64,000 nt of DNA from Bacteroidota bacterium (GCA_018829465.1 JAHJTN010000018.1:1-64000), one strand, 5' to 3'. Shown: positions 7,350-17,017, numbered from the stretch's first letter. Notes: generated from the sequence alone by a model not told the origin. Made by a program: numbers and translations.

Positions 7350-9811
7350 AAACGCGCCACAAGCCTGAGACTTAAAACCCTTTCTGTCTGGAAATTAGGG
7401 ATGCCAATAAAACGATCGCTAGAAGTGTCTCGCACAAATGTGGATGTAATTGCATTTTTCACATCGAACATATTAAAGAGTTCTGCACCCAAACTCAACT
7501 CTTCAAAAGGATGCAACCAATGTCCTTTTGGAAACGCCTTGGTAGGATCGGTCAGCACATAAGATACGCCTATATCGGCTCTTTTATAATCTCGCAAACG
7601 GTTTTGAAAATTTCGCGGATCTGCACCCGGAGGAGAACCTGTTGGCAATCCGGTGCTGTAAACCATGTTTAGATACATTTTAAAATCGGGCAAATTGGGC
7701 ACATAATCTTGGAAAAGCGCGGCAACTTTGAAACGCTGGTCTGTGGGTCTGGCGATATCACCTTGGTTGTTTGTATCCTCTTCTGTTTTCATCAAGCCCA
7801 TAGAAAACCACGATTCTGTACCGGGCACAAATTCGCCATTGAGTCTCATATCCAAACCCACTGCATAAGCCTCAGTATTGTTATCGGCGCGAAAACGGGT
7901 TCGCACATTTTCAACAGTAAAGGCGTTAACATCTGTCATGTCCTTGTAATAGGCTTCGGTGGTAAGTTTAAAAGGTCTGTCCCACATGACAAAACTGTAG
8001 TCGTGACCCAAAACCAATGTAAGCGACTGTTGGGCTTCCACTTCGGGTTGCACTTCTCCTTGCAAATTGCGCAACTCTCTGTAGAAAGGCGGTTGGTGAT
8101 ATAAACCTCCTGAAAGCCTAAAAACCATGTCGGCAATCCAATTGGGTTTTACGGAAAATTGACCTCGCGGGCTAAAGACCATGTCGCTGTTACTTTCCAA
8201 ACCACGACCACTCACGTTCCAATAGTGAAAACGCACGCCCGCATTGTAAAAAACTTCCGAATCGCCCCAAAAACCGCGTTTGCTCCATTGGGCAAATCCG
8301 GAAATACGATCAATCTGCGTATCGTTGTCGGCTTTGACGCGTTGGAAAGCTTCAAGTGGCGCTGTAAAAGGCGTTTCGGGCTGGTTGTTTGAAAATTCGG
8401 GGCGAAATGGCCGCACCAAAAAACCGGCTGAATCGATGACTTCAAACTCATCCAATCGGTCTCGGATGTCTTCTACCGTATATTTGAGACCCCATTCAAA
8501 TTGATGCGCATCTTTCAGGTAAGTTCCTTTGTGTTCTAGGTTCACGATAAGAGCATCTAGCTCGTTGCGCGCATGCGTGAGTTGCGAACCCACCCCAGTA
8601 GCGAGTTCTACCTCACCCAAGTTTGGCGAACCGATATCTGTGTTTACTTCCCCTATCAAAAATGATGCTTCAATGTCAAAAAATTCTTCTTCTATGGCGT
8701 GGTAAGCAGAGGCAATGAATTTCAAGCTCAGGTTATCGTTTACCCGATAAGTGGTTTTAAAAGCGCCGAACTGCGTTTCGTAGCGGTCTTCCTCTTTCCC
8801 TTCAAACAGTACCACCAAGGCACGCGGGTCGCTTACCGTCCCGAAATTGGTTTGGCGTCGCGTAGGTGCAAAATCGTAGTCATTTATAGAAACCATTCCT
8901 AAAAACTCAAACTGGATTTTGCGATTGAGCAAATAGGTAAACTGCGATTGTACGTCAAAAAAACGAGGCGTAAAATTGGACTCGGTATCTTGACTGTCCA
9001 CGAGCAAACTGTTGTCGCGAAAGCGAAAACCACCCATTGCCGTAAATTTTTGATCTTTGGTGACACCCTCGGCAAACAAGCTGGCTCCCAAAAAGCTCAA
9101 ATCGGCACCGGCTCTGAATTTTGTGGGAGTTCTGTAAGTGACATCCAGCACAGAAGACATTTTATCGCCGTATTTGGATTGAAAACCACCGGCAGAAAAA
9201 TAGACGTTATCCGCAAGATCGGAATTGACAAAACTCAAACCCTCTTGTTGACCTGATCGAATCAGAAAAGGCCGATAGATTTCAACTTCATTTACATAGA
9301 TGAGGTTTTCATCAAAACTCCCGCCTCGCACAGAAAACTGCGTGCTGAGTTCATTGTTCGAATTGACACCCGGTAAGGTTTTCAATATGTTTTCCACGCC
9401 GGCGTTGGCACCCGGAATGCGACGAATGATATTGGGTGCAATACTCACAACACCCGGAATTTGCTCTCTATTTTGTCCGGTGACCACCACTTCGGACATC
9501 TGTTCTACATTGATGCGCATCACAGGATTGTATTCGAAACTCTCGTTGTTTTTGAGGCGAAATGTGAGTGTAATGGGTTTGTATGCAATGTGGGTAAATT
9601 GAACCGTAATATTGGTTTCTGCCGGAATTTGTATCAGGTAAAATCCGGTTTTGTCCGATTCGGCACCTCCACCGGGAAAACTAATGTTGACACCTTCAAT
9701 GGGCTGGTTGCTTTCGTTTAAAATAATTCCTTTGACGGTGGCTTGTTGTGCCCAAATGCCTACTGAAAAAAGCAGGAAAAGAATAAAGCAGCAGGTTGAT
9801 TTGATAGTCAC
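7346..9811 (-). CDS. TonB-dependent receptor with CarboxypepD_reg domain
   Basis: Outer-membrane active transporter of 821 residues. A signal peptide (1-21, cut after IWA) is followed by a carboxypeptidase-like regulatory domain (about 24-105) typical of Bacteroidota receptors. Next come the plug domain (about 115-225, with IPGANAGVENILKTLPGV and the SVRGG motif) and a beta-barrel ending in the aromatic RLVARF, as expected for barrel assembly. The apparent start is a GTG; no ATG lies before the signal peptide. There is no SusD partner next to it, so this is not a standard SusCD pair and the substrate cannot be inferred. Its last bases overlap the end of the convergent desulfurase gene. Confidence 0.92.
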   Translation of the reverse strand: MTIKSTCCFILFLLFSVGIWAQQATVKGIILNESNQPIEGVNISFPGGGAESDKTGFYLIQIPAETNITVQFTHIAYKPITLTFRLKNNESFEYNPVMRINVEQMSEVVVTGQNREQIPGVVSIAPNIIRRIPGANAGVENILKTLPGVNSNNELSTQFSVRGGSFDENLIYVNEVEIYRPFLIRSGQQEGLSFVNSDLADNVYFSAGGFQSKYGDKMSSVLDVTYRTPTKFRAGADLSFLGASLFAEGVTKDQKFTAMGGFRFRDNSLLVDSQDTESNFTPRFFDVQSQFTYLLNRKIQFEFLGMVSINDYDFAPTRRQTNFGTVSDPRALVVLFEGKEEDRYETQFGAFKTTYRVNDNLSLKFIASAYHAIEEEFFDIEASFLIGEVNTDIGSPNLGEVELATGVGSQLTHARNELDALIVNLEHKGTYLKDAHQFEWGLKYTVEDIRDRLDEFEVIDSAGFLVRPFRPEFSNNQPETPFTAPLEAFQRVKADNDTQIDRISGFAQWSKRGFWGDSEVFYNAGVRFHYWNVSGRGLESNSDMVFSPRGQFSVKPNWIADMVFRLSGGLYHQPPFYRELRNLQGEVQPEVEAQQSLTLVLGHDYSFVMWDRPFKLTTEAYYKDMTDVNAFTVENVRTRFRADNNTEAYAVGLDMRLNGEFVPGTESWFSMGLMKTEEDTNNQGDIARPTDQRFKVAALFQDYVPNLPDFKMYLNMVYSTGLPTGSPPGADPRNFQNRLRDYKRADIGVSYVLTDPTKAFPKGHWLHPFEELSLGAELFNMFDVKNAITSTFVRDTSSDRFIGIPNFQTERVLSLRLVARF

Positions 9812-9846
9812 TGAGTTTGAAATGTTTTGAGCCGAGTGTGAAAAAA

Positions 9847-11562
9847 TTATTTTCTAAAAAACTCGGATTCAAAAATAGTAGTATTTCCGATATTATCCTT
9901 GACTTCTATGTTTAAAATATGTTTGCCGTGTTCGGTTTGTGGCAATTCTATATCGGTAAAGTCAAAAGTTAAAGTATTGTTTTTATACTCATATTCAAAC
10001 AAAACCCATTGGTTATCAATGGTAGCACGAAAACTATCTATGCCCGAATCTTCGTCAGAAATATGTACTTTCAGGTATCTGAAATTTGAAAGCCACTGCC
10101 CTTCTTTAAAATTGATGGGATATACTTTAGGCGGTTTGTTATCTGCCATCACCTTATAGGTACCGAGATAGCGCACTCGGGTTGACAATTTTCCGTCGGA
10201 AACCGTCGTGCGGTTAAAAAATGGTTTTCCGTCGTCTATCTCTGCTATGTACATTTTTTGCAGAATTTCTGAAGTATAGCCAGACATGTCAAAACTCAGG
10301 TCGTAATTTTTGTGAACCGGGACTGATTCGTTGTGGATATGCACAGTCAAACTATCTATGCGTTCGAAATGGAATTGAAATGGCTCGTAAAAACTCCACT
10401 TATCAAAATGGACAGACACACCGTCTTGTGAAAAATCGAAAGTTTTATTGGGTTGAACTAAAAATTCAGGATTAGGAGCTTCTTGAAGGGTATCATTTGC
10501 CTTTTCTTTTCCTCTTATCGGAATTTCGACAATGGTTTCGTTTTGTTTGGAATCTGAAATGACGAGCCGCACCAAATAATCGAGACTGTCTCTTAACTCA
10601 ATGATGCCGTTTTGGTTTTCATCTTCATAAATTGTCAAAAAATTAAATGGCGATTTGTATAATTTTTGAATGCGTTTGTAAGAATTTCTGTATTCGGCGT
10701 AATCAATCAATGCATTTAGATATCTGGTTTCACCAAAAGAAAATGTTTCTAACCGATAACCAAAATTTTTCAATCCATTCACATAGGAATGTACTTGATA
10801 TATCCCATTTTTGTTATAAGACAAATCGAAACGGTCATAAGCAGAAAAACCTACATATATAGAACCGGAGGCACTAATCGGTTCTGTGCGAACAAATCCC
10901 TGTCGTTGGGTTTGAAATACAAGTTGACGTTTTTGGCGGCTTCCGCCAACACGGCTGTCTTCAGTTGCAGGATAAAGATAAACGCCATCTACGATAGGGG
11001 GTTTGGCATCTGCAATATCCAAGCCAAAAAACACAGGGTTAATGGGCTTTTCAGAGCCCGTAGATCGAATTTCAAAGTGGAGATGCGGACCGCCCGAACC
11101 GCCAGTATTGCCGCTATATGCAATGACATCTCCTTTTTTAACCGGCAAAAAATCAGCATCGGGAAAGAGTTCAACCCCGTAGGATTGCTTGTCGTACTGG
11201 TTCTTTTTTACATAGGCTTCTATGGCAGGCGCATAGCTGTTGAGATGCGCATACACAGAAGTGTATCCGTTGGGATGACTTATGTATAAAGCCTTCCCGT
11301 AGCCAAAAACTTCTACTTTGATGCGCGCCACAAAACCATCTGCCACAGCATATACCGGAAGTCCGGTTTGCCCTTGGGTTTTAATGTCTAAACCGGAGTG
11401 AAAATGATTGGATCGCAACTCGCCAAAACTCCCCGAAATGGAAAGCGGAATATTGAGCGGTGATTGAAAATAATCTGTCGGATAGATTTTTTGACTCCAT
11501 GCAGATTGTTGGCAAAAAATGTGAATCGCGCAGATGGCGAATGAAATTTTTAGGAAACTCAT
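9847..11562 (-). CDS. Exported M23 family metallopeptidase
   Basis: Predicted periplasmic peptidoglycan endopeptidase of the LytM/M23 type, or a non-catalytic relative acting as a regulator. The ATG at 11562 gives 571 residues and begins a signal peptide (MSFLKISFAICAIHIF..., cut near WSQ); the frame is open 37 codons further upstream, but that part has no signal-like features. The M23 zinc motifs are present: HFHSGLD (HxxxD), and HLHFE near the end of the domain (about residues 45-185). The remaining 400 residues look beta-rich and include a motif-poor Ig-like part. Long C-terminal extensions are common in Bacteroidota M23 proteins. It lies 35 bp upstream of the TonB receptor on the same strand. 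Confidence 0.88.
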   Translation of the reverse strand: MSFLKISFAICAIHIFCQQSAWSQKIYPTDYFQSPLNIPLSISGSFGELRSNHFHSGLDIKTQGQTGLPVYAVADGFVARIKVEVFGYGKALYISHPNGYTSVYAHLNSYAPAIEAYVKKNQYDKQSYGVELFPDADFLPVKKGDVIAYSGNTGGSGGPHLHFEIRSTGSEKPINPVFFGLDIADAKPPIVDGVYLYPATEDSRVGGSRQKRQLVFQTQRQGFVRTEPISASGSIYVGFSAYDRFDLSYNKNGIYQVHSYVNGLKNFGYRLETFSFGETRYLNALIDYAEYRNSYKRIQKLYKSPFNFLTIYEDENQNGIIELRDSLDYLVRLVISDSKQNETIVEIPIRGKEKANDTLQEAPNPEFLVQPNKTFDFSQDGVSVHFDKWSFYEPFQFHFERIDSLTVHIHNESVPVHKNYDLSFDMSGYTSEILQKMYIAEIDDGKPFFNRTTVSDGKLSTRVRYLGTYKVMADNKPPKVYPINFKEGQWLSNFRYLKVHISDEDSGIDSFRATIDNQWVLFEYEYKNNTLTFDFTDIELPQTEHGKHILNIEVKDNIGNTTIFESEFFRK

Positions 11563-11750
11563 ACAACGTCTTATTTTATCATTCAGTCTCAATAAAAAGA
11601 GATTCCTTAAAAGTTTGAAGTTAGTGGAGTCCCATTTATATCGTCCCGAAAATACAGTATTTACCATAAACAACGAAATCTACTGTCGAAAATTTCTTAT
11701 TCTAAGATGTTTTATATATTTACAAAAACAAACCCTGAAACCTATCTATT

Positions 11751-13169
11751 ATGAAATCCATTAGCACGATTTTTTTATTATTTGCCACTTGCTTTAGCTT
11801 TGCGCAACCCAACCAAATAACGCAAGAAATTGACCAAAATGCTGCACTTTACAAAAGCATAGCGCAACAGATTTGGGCCAATCCTGAACTGGGCTATCAA
11901 GAAACTGCAAGCAGCGCTTTATTGCAAAAGACCCTTAAAGACGCCGGATTTTCGATTGAGACAGGCGTGGCCGGTATTCCGACCGCCTTTATAGCAGAGT
12001 TCGGCACAGGCACTCCGGTTATCGCCGTTTTAGCCGAGTTTGACGCCTTGCCTGGCATATCGCAACAAGCTGTGGCCTACAAAGCCCCTGTGACAGAAGG
12101 CGGTGCCGGCCATGCCTGTGGGCATCATTTGTTTGGTACAGCTTCTGTAGCAGCTGGCATAAGTATTAAAAATTGGTTACAAAAATCAAAGACGCCAGGC
12201 ACCATCCGCGTGTATGGAACCCCTGCCGAAGAAGGTGGTGCGGGTAAAGTTTATATGGTTCGAGCAGGGCTATTTGAAGATGTAGATACGGTATTACACT
12301 GGCATCCCAACGATCAAAACGAAGCAAATGCTTCTTCTTCACTAGCCAACAAATCGGCCAAATTTAGGTTTTATGGTGTGGCATCACATGCAGCAGGAGC
12401 TCCAGAAAGAGGCCGTTCGGCTCTAGACGCCGTAGAAGCGATGAACTATATGACCAACTTGCTTCGCGAACACGTACCGCAAGAAACCCGTATTCACTAT
12501 GTCATTACCAGTGGCGGCGAAGCACCCAATGTGGTACCCGCTTTTGCAGAAGTGTTTTACTACGTCCGAAATCCGGATGTGGCGAATGTGAAAAGTATAT
12601 TCGAGCGCATTGTGAAAGCCGCCGAAGCTGCCGCGCTAGGTACCGAAACAGAGATGAAATACGAAGTGATTCACGGCTTGTATAACTTGTTGCCAAACGA
12701 AACCTTATCGCGTGTGATGTTTGATAATTTACAGAAAGTAGGTGGCATTCAATATACAGATGAAGAAAGGGAGTTTGCCCGTAAAATTGCCGCCAGTTTC
12801 AACATAGAAACCCATATTGATGACGCGGCCAAAATCAGTGCGTTTGTTGTGCAGGAAAAAGGAACAGGAGGATCTACAGATGTAGGCGATGTAAGTTGGC
12901 AAGTGCCAACTGCCGGCTTGGGAACTGCCACTTGGGTGCCGGGCACTTCTGCACACACTTGGCAAGCCGTGGCAGCCGGCGGAACTTCTATCGGACAAAA
13001 AGGGATGATCAATGCGGCTAAAGTAATTGCCTTAACTGCTGCCGAGCTCTATAAAAATCCAAATATCATCAAAAAAGCCAAGGAAGAGTTGGCCACCCGA
13101 AGAGGCAACAATACCGCTTATGAAGCACTGATTGGCGACCGTGAACCGCCTTTAGATTACAGAAACTAA
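11751..13169 (+). CDS. Exported M20 family amidohydrolase
   Basis: Metal-dependent amidohydrolase of 472 residues related to AbgB and aminoacylase-type M20D peptidases; it would hydrolyse an N-acyl or peptide amide bond. A signal peptide (1-18, cut after FSFA) makes it exported. The metal-binding HACGHH motif is at 121-126, the EEGG motif about 165-168, and the dimerisation domain lies roughly at 200-320. The substrate is not visible; AbgB relatives act on p-aminobenzoyl-glutamate and other M20D members on indole conjugates or N-acyl amino acids. Monocistronic, with a TATATTTA box (11715-11722) 36 bases before the ATG that resembles the -7 element. Confidence 0.88.
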   Translation: MKSISTIFLLFATCFSFAQPNQITQEIDQNAALYKSIAQQIWANPELGYQETASSALLQKTLKDAGFSIETGVAGIPTAFIAEFGTGTPVIAVLAEFDALPGISQQAVAYKAPVTEGGAGHACGHHLFGTASVAAGISIKNWLQKSKTPGTIRVYGTPAEEGGAGKVYMVRAGLFEDVDTVLHWHPNDQNEANASSSLANKSAKFRFYGVASHAAGAPERGRSALDAVEAMNYMTNLLREHVPQETRIHYVITSGGEAPNVVPAFAEVFYYVRNPDVANVKSIFERIVKAAEAAALGTETEMKYEVIHGLYNLLPNETLSRVMFDNLQKVGGIQYTDEEREFARKIAASFNIETHIDDAAKISAFVVQEKGTGGSTDVGDVSWQVPTAGLGTATWVPGTSAHTWQAVAAGGTSIGQKGMINAAKVIALTAAELYKNPNIIKKAKEELATRRGNNTAYEALIGDREPPLDYRN

Positions 13170-13193
13170 CTGTTTTTTAAGTTTTTTTCCCTG

Positions 13194-15125
13194 CTAAAAA
13201 TGGTAGCGCTTAAAGGCTTCCATAGCGGCATATTCGGCCAATCCTAAATCGTTGTATTTTTTGGCGGTGTCTTGTGTGCGGTCTTCTACACGTACCCAAA
13301 ACTCACGTTCATCATCGCCCTGAAACATCACCCCATCTTTCTGCGATTGGTGGTAGAAAATAGCCCTTCGTTTTTTCAACACTTGATCCGGGCTCATCGG
13401 AACGGCCATTTCTATTTCATAAGTATCCCACTCGTGCCATGCGCCTCTGTAGAGCCAGAGCCAACAGTCCTTCATAAACGACTCCCCTTTTAAGGATTTT
13501 ATTGTTTCCAGAACCGCGTCCAAACATATCTTGTGTGTGCCATGCGGATCGGCCAAGTCGCCGGCGGCAAAAATTTGATGGGGTTTAACTTCTGAAACAA
13601 AGGTCTTCATAATCGTCAAATCTTTGTCTGACAGTTTGTTCTTTTTGATGGTACCCGTCTCGTAAAAAGGCAAGTCCAAAAAATGAACCTGATTGTCCGG
13701 CAGCCCAATATAGCGCGTTGCACCCAACGATTCTTTCCTTCGGATAAGGCCTTTTATTCTTCGAATCTCAAAATCCAAATCTTTGCTGGTATATTTGTGC
13801 GTCAATGCTTCAATAATGGATTTGAGTCTGGCGTCTTTTTGGCCGGTCATCTCGAAGGAAAATTCTGCGTACTTTAAGGCTTCCTCATCCGAAACTGCAA
13901 TGTTCCCTGAGGTTTGGTAGGCCACGTGTACTTCGTGTCCCTGTTCTACCAGCCGATCAAAGGTACCACCCATAGAAATGACATCGTCATCCGGATGTGG
14001 ACTAAAAATAATAACGCGTTTGCGAACAGGTAGGGCGCGTTCGGGCCTGTTGAAATCGTCTGCATTGGGTTTCCCGCCCGGCCAACCTGTGATGGTGTGT
14101 TGTAGCGTATTAAACATAGAAATATTCAAGTCGTATGCGGGGCCTTGTTCTGCCAACAAACCCGACATGCCGTGGTTGTTGTAGTCCTTGTCGGTGAGTT
14201 TAAGTACGGGTTTATTTACTTTTTCACATAGCCACACTATGGCCTTGCGTTTCAGGTTTTCTGTCCACACGCAGGAGGTCACCAACCAAGGTGTTTTGAT
14301 ACGTGTCAATTCTGCAGCGGCACCTGCGTCCAACACAAAAGTGGTATTGTCGTGTTGCTGCAAATAAGTGGCCGGAACTTCGGAAGTAATATTGCCTTCT
14401 ATGGTGTTTTTGATGACGTGTGCTTTGTTAGATCCCCAGGCCAACAAAACAATTCGCTTGGCTTTTTTGATAGAACCAATACCCATGGTGATGGCTTTTC
14501 GAGGCACATTATTGATTCCTAAAAAGGAAGGAGAAGCATCAATTCTTGTGATGTGGTCCAGCGTGATGGAACGCGTGCTGGAATTGTAATGCGAACCCGG
14601 TTCATTAAAGCCAATATGCCCCGTACGGCCGATTCCTAAGAGTTGGAAATCCAAACCACCGACTTCTTTGATGCGCATTTCGTAGTCGATACAATATTGA
14701 TACAATTCTTCTTGCGGAATGGTGCCATCCGGAATATGAACGTTTTGGGGATTGATATCTATGTGATTGAAAAGATGATAATGCATAAAAAAGTGATAGC
14801 TCTGCTGGTCATCTTTTTTCATAGGATAATACTCATCTAAATTGAAGGTAATCACATTATGAAAACTCAAACCTTGCTCTTTGTGCATGCGAACCAGTTC
14901 TTCATAAACGCGAATGGGCGACGAACCTGTGGCCAATCCCAATACGCAAACTTTGTTTTTGGCCTGTTTGCTTCTGATGAGGTCTGCAATTTCTTGGGCT
15001 ACAATAACGGATGCCTCTTCGGACGATTCAAAAATTACATTGTGAATTTTTTCGAAACGGTATTCTTCGAATTTTCCGGCTTCCCGATAAGCGATAGATG
15101 GATAGTTGAGCGATTGAACTGACAT
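13194..15125 (-). CDS. nagB: Glucosamine-6-phosphate deaminase fused to a PIG-L deacetylase domain
   Basis: Two-domain enzyme of 643 residues. The first (about 1-300) is a NagB isomerase/deaminase converting glucosamine-6-phosphate to fructose-6-phosphate and ammonia: GLATGSSP (63-70), NLDEYYP (95-101) and GIGRTGHIGFNEPG (164-177) are intact. The second (about 368-600) is a PIG-L/LmbE deacetylase with the zinc motif PHPDDD (376-381) and an ADPHGTH motif. The pairing suggests coupled deacetylation and deamination of an N-acetylglucosamine derivative, which is inference; the fusion itself is known in Bacteroidota. It would be transcribed from its own promoter, with a hairpin at the very start of the leader. 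Confidence 0.93.
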   Translation of the reverse strand: MSVQSLNYPSIAYREAGKFEEYRFEKIHNVIFESSEEASVIVAQEIADLIRSKQAKNKVCVLGLATGSSPIRVYEELVRMHKEQGLSFHNVITFNLDEYYPMKKDDQQSYHFFMHYHLFNHIDINPQNVHIPDGTIPQEELYQYCIDYEMRIKEVGGLDFQLLGIGRTGHIGFNEPGSHYNSSTRSITLDHITRIDASPSFLGINNVPRKAITMGIGSIKKAKRIVLLAWGSNKAHVIKNTIEGNITSEVPATYLQQHDNTTFVLDAGAAAELTRIKTPWLVTSCVWTENLKRKAIVWLCEKVNKPVLKLTDKDYNNHGMSGLLAEQGPAYDLNISMFNTLQHTITGWPGGKPNADDFNRPERALPVRKRVIIFSPHPDDDVISMGGTFDRLVEQGHEVHVAYQTSGNIAVSDEEALKYAEFSFEMTGQKDARLKSIIEALTHKYTSKDLDFEIRRIKGLIRRKESLGATRYIGLPDNQVHFLDLPFYETGTIKKNKLSDKDLTIMKTFVSEVKPHQIFAAGDLADPHGTHKICLDAVLETIKSLKGESFMKDCWLWLYRGAWHEWDTYEIEMAVPMSPDQVLKKRRAIFYHQSQKDGVMFQGDDEREFWVRVEDRTQDTAKKYNDLGLAEYAAMEAFKRYHF

Positions 15126-15144
15126 AGGACAGTATTTTTGAATT

Positions 15145-15172
15145 AAAAAAACGGGGTAATCAAACCCCGTTT
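15145..15172 (-). terminator. Terminator-like hairpin in the nagB leader
   Basis: On the minus strand, AAACGGGGT...ACCCCGTTT forms a nine-base stem followed by a run of T, about 20 bases before the nagB ATG. It may end transcription coming from the LytTR operon (which stops at 15339), or act as a 5' structure in nagB mRNA, because a promoter-like sequence lies directly upstream of it. Confidence 0.6.
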
Positions 15173-15173
15173 A

Positions 15174-15204
15174 CAAATTTAACTAAACTATATATGAAAC
15201 AAAA
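15174..15204 (-). promoter_or_regulatory. Candidate nagB promoter
   Basis: On the minus strand TTTTG (15204-15200) is followed after 18 bases by TAAATTTG (15181-15174), an excellent fit to the Bacteroidota -33 TTTG / -7 TAnnTTTG pattern. The expected start would be near 15167, at the base of the leader hairpin. Confidence 0.55.
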
Positions 15205-15338
15205 TCAAAAGGTTTACCAAGGGTCATTAATTAATAAATATATAACACTATCAAAAGTAATTTGTGAAATATATCAAAAAAATAAAAATCTACAAACGAC
15301 AGAAATTATCCGACAGACAACTTCAAAAACGCAGTTGT

Positions 15339-16097
15339 CTATCCAATCCAAGTTCTGAAATCTTTGATTCTATTTCGACTGACTACAATTTCAAAATCAG
15401 ATGCATGCAGCAACCAAACCTTTAGGCGTGTATTGTTGTAGGTAACAATTTTATCGACAAACGCCGCAGCTATAATAAATTGACGGTTGACTCGAAAAAA
15501 GGATTGCGGTTTCAACCTGTTTTCCCAAACATCCATCGTATCATCGAGCAGGTAATCTCTACCTTGCTTTGTTCTGACAAAGGTTGCCTTTTCGCTACTG
15601 TAGATGCACACAACATCTTCCATACCAATGAGTTTTAGTTGCTGGCCAACTTTTACAGTGAGTCTGTCTTTAAAAGTTTGCTCGCTTTGTTTTAGAACTA
15701 AAGATTTAATCCACTCAAAATCTATATGTGGATGTAATTCGGGTCTGAAGTTTTTTTGAAACTTTTCGAGTGCGGCGTCCAAGTCCGGTTCGCTGATAGG
15801 CTTGAGTAAATAGTGAATACTGTTGAGCTTAAAAGCACGCAAGGCATATTCGTCATAGGCTGTGGTAAAGATAATGGCACAACCAAGCTTCACTTTGTCA
15901 AAAATATCAAATGAAAGCCCGTCGGACAGCTGAATATCAACAAGTAAAAGATCGGGAGCCGCATGATGGGCAAACCAATCTACGCCTTCTGCAACACTGT
16001 GGATGAGCGTCTCTACCTCCCAGCCCCTTTTTTCAACCAAACGTTGTAAACGGCGGGCTGCCGGTTTTTCGTCTTCTATAATGACTACGCGTGTCAA
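15339..16097 (-). CDS. LytTR-family response regulator
   Basis: Two-component response regulator of 252 residues: a receiver domain (about 1-120) with phospho-acceptor D54 (LLLVDIQL), the acidic pair E8/D9, and K at the conserved LLKP motif. A LytTR DNA-binding domain follows at about 145-250. It should take phosphate from the LytS-type kinase encoded at the head of the same operon. The start is a TTG that overlaps the stop of the DUF2306 gene (TTGA), and no ATG is available nearby. Last gene of the operon, ending about 170 bp before a terminator hairpin. Target genes cannot be deduced. Confidence 0.92.
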   Translation of the reverse strand: MTRVVIIEDEKPAARRLQRLVEKRGWEVETLIHSVAEGVDWFAHHAAPDLLLVDIQLSDGLSFDIFDKVKLGCAIIFTTAYDEYALRAFKLNSIHYLLKPISEPDLDAALEKFQKNFRPELHPHIDFEWIKSLVLKQSEQTFKDRLTVKVGQQLKLIGMEDVVCIYSSEKATFVRTKQGRDYLLDDTMDVWENRLKPQSFFRVNRQFIIAAAFVDKIVTYNNTRLKVWLLHASDFEIVVSRNRIKDFRTWIG

Positions 16098-16579
16098 AAG
16101 TTGTTTGTGGTTTTCTGGTGTTTATACTTACGCTTTTGGTTGCGAATATAATAATAACCAAGCGTACTTATTATCCCGCCCGATAATCCTACTACCCAAA
16201 AAAAATAGGTTGACGAGAAAAACCTTACGCTTATCTCTGCTGCAAAAGCGGCGTAAAGCCCCACCACACTCCAAAGCATGACTTCTAAATGTTGCAGGTG
16301 CCAACCACTGCGACGTCTGTAGGCAGGATACATCCCACCGATAAGACTAAACATACTGAGCAAAGCTGCATAATGGAAAATTCCAAACCCGCCAAACAAA
16401 CGATAGATTCCAAAGGCCGTTGCGTTCATGACCAACATAGCGATCAAATAGAGATAACCGGCTTTTTTATGTACCGAGGTTCCTTTTTTCATAAACAAAA
16501 CAGCGGTACCAAACACCAAAGCAAGTAAGGCAGAAATGAGGTGTACAAGCCCCGTGGTGCTACTGATGAGGTTTTGCAT
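16094..16579 (-). CDS. DUF2306-like multi-pass membrane protein
   Basis: Inner-membrane protein of 161 residues with about four hydrophobic segments (roughly 10-30, 41-62, 69-88, 100-150). The spacing of histidines (SVHKKAGYLYLIAM near residue 35 and the HLQHLEV motif near 93) recalls DUF2306/YesL-like proteins, where such histidines could hold a metal or heme, but this is only a resemblance. It lies between the DUF2141 gene (2 bp gap) and the response regulator (4-base overlap), so it is tightly coupled to the signalling operon. Role unknown; it may be part of the sensed envelope process. Confidence 0.6.
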   Translation of the reverse strand: MQNLISSTTGLVHLISALLALVFGTAVLFMKKGTSVHKKAGYLYLIAMLVMNATAFGIYRLFGGFGIFHYAALLSMFSLIGGMYPAYRRRSGWHLQHLEVMLWSVVGLYAAFAAEISVRFFSSTYFFWVVGLSGGIISTLGYYYIRNQKRKYKHQKTTNNF

Positions 16580-16581
16580 GA

Positions 16582-17010
16582 TTAAAAAACTTTTTCCATT
16601 TTCAGGCTAAGCGTTATGTTTTTTTCTACGCGCACAGCGCAACCTTTAAATTTGGGCGGCCCAAAAGGTTTGTAATCATTGCTAAAAGCTATGGGTTCTT
16701 TGGGAATTCCTATAAAATTTCGATCCAATTTTTGGTTTTGATTGGTGTCCTGATATACTGAGAAACAATAATTTCCTGGTGGAAGGTCTAATTTTACTTC
16801 CAAAGTGTGGTTTTCAGGGTCTAATATTTTTTGAACGGTCATCTTTTTCAAAAAATTTTTTTCATCATAGACAGCAACTACTACTTTACCCGGATTGCCC
16901 ATATCCACATTTTTCAGGGTCAGTTTCACTTCATAAGTCGCATTGATATTCCTTTTAGAAATACCGGGCAATATGACAAATACCAATAAGAAAAGAATGA
17001 TTTTATTCAT
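16582..17010 (-). CDS. Exported DUF2141 domain protein
   Basis: Small protein of 142 residues with an N-terminal signal sequence (about 1-18, ILFLLVFVILPGIS). The remainder is a DUF2141 domain: LTLKNVDMGNPGKVVVAVYDE, the central PPGNYCFSVYQDTNQNQKLDRN pattern and the PKEPIAFSND motif are typical. The family is exported, beta-rich and without a known function. The DxNxNxKLD loop looks like a calcium-binding motif. It lies 7 bp after the 2TM gene and 2 bp before the DUF2306-like gene, within the LytS/LytTR operon, so it may be under the same control. Confidence 0.82.
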   Translation of the reverse strand: MNKIILFLLVFVILPGISKRNINATYEVKLTLKNVDMGNPGKVVVAVYDEKNFLKKMTVQKILDPENHTLEVKLDLPPGNYCFSVYQDTNQNQKLDRNFIGIPKEPIAFSNDYKPFGPPKFKGCAVRVEKNITLSLKMEKVF

Positions 17011-17017
17011 GGGTTTT

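Noticed and set aside
7346-9811. SusC-type polysaccharide utilisation locus
   Set aside because: There is a TonB receptor but no SusD homologue or glycoside hydrolase nearby.
13194-15125. Frameshift or mis-joined genes in the NagB-PIG-L protein
   Set aside because: Both domains are complete and in one frame, and the fusion is a known Bacteroidota architecture.
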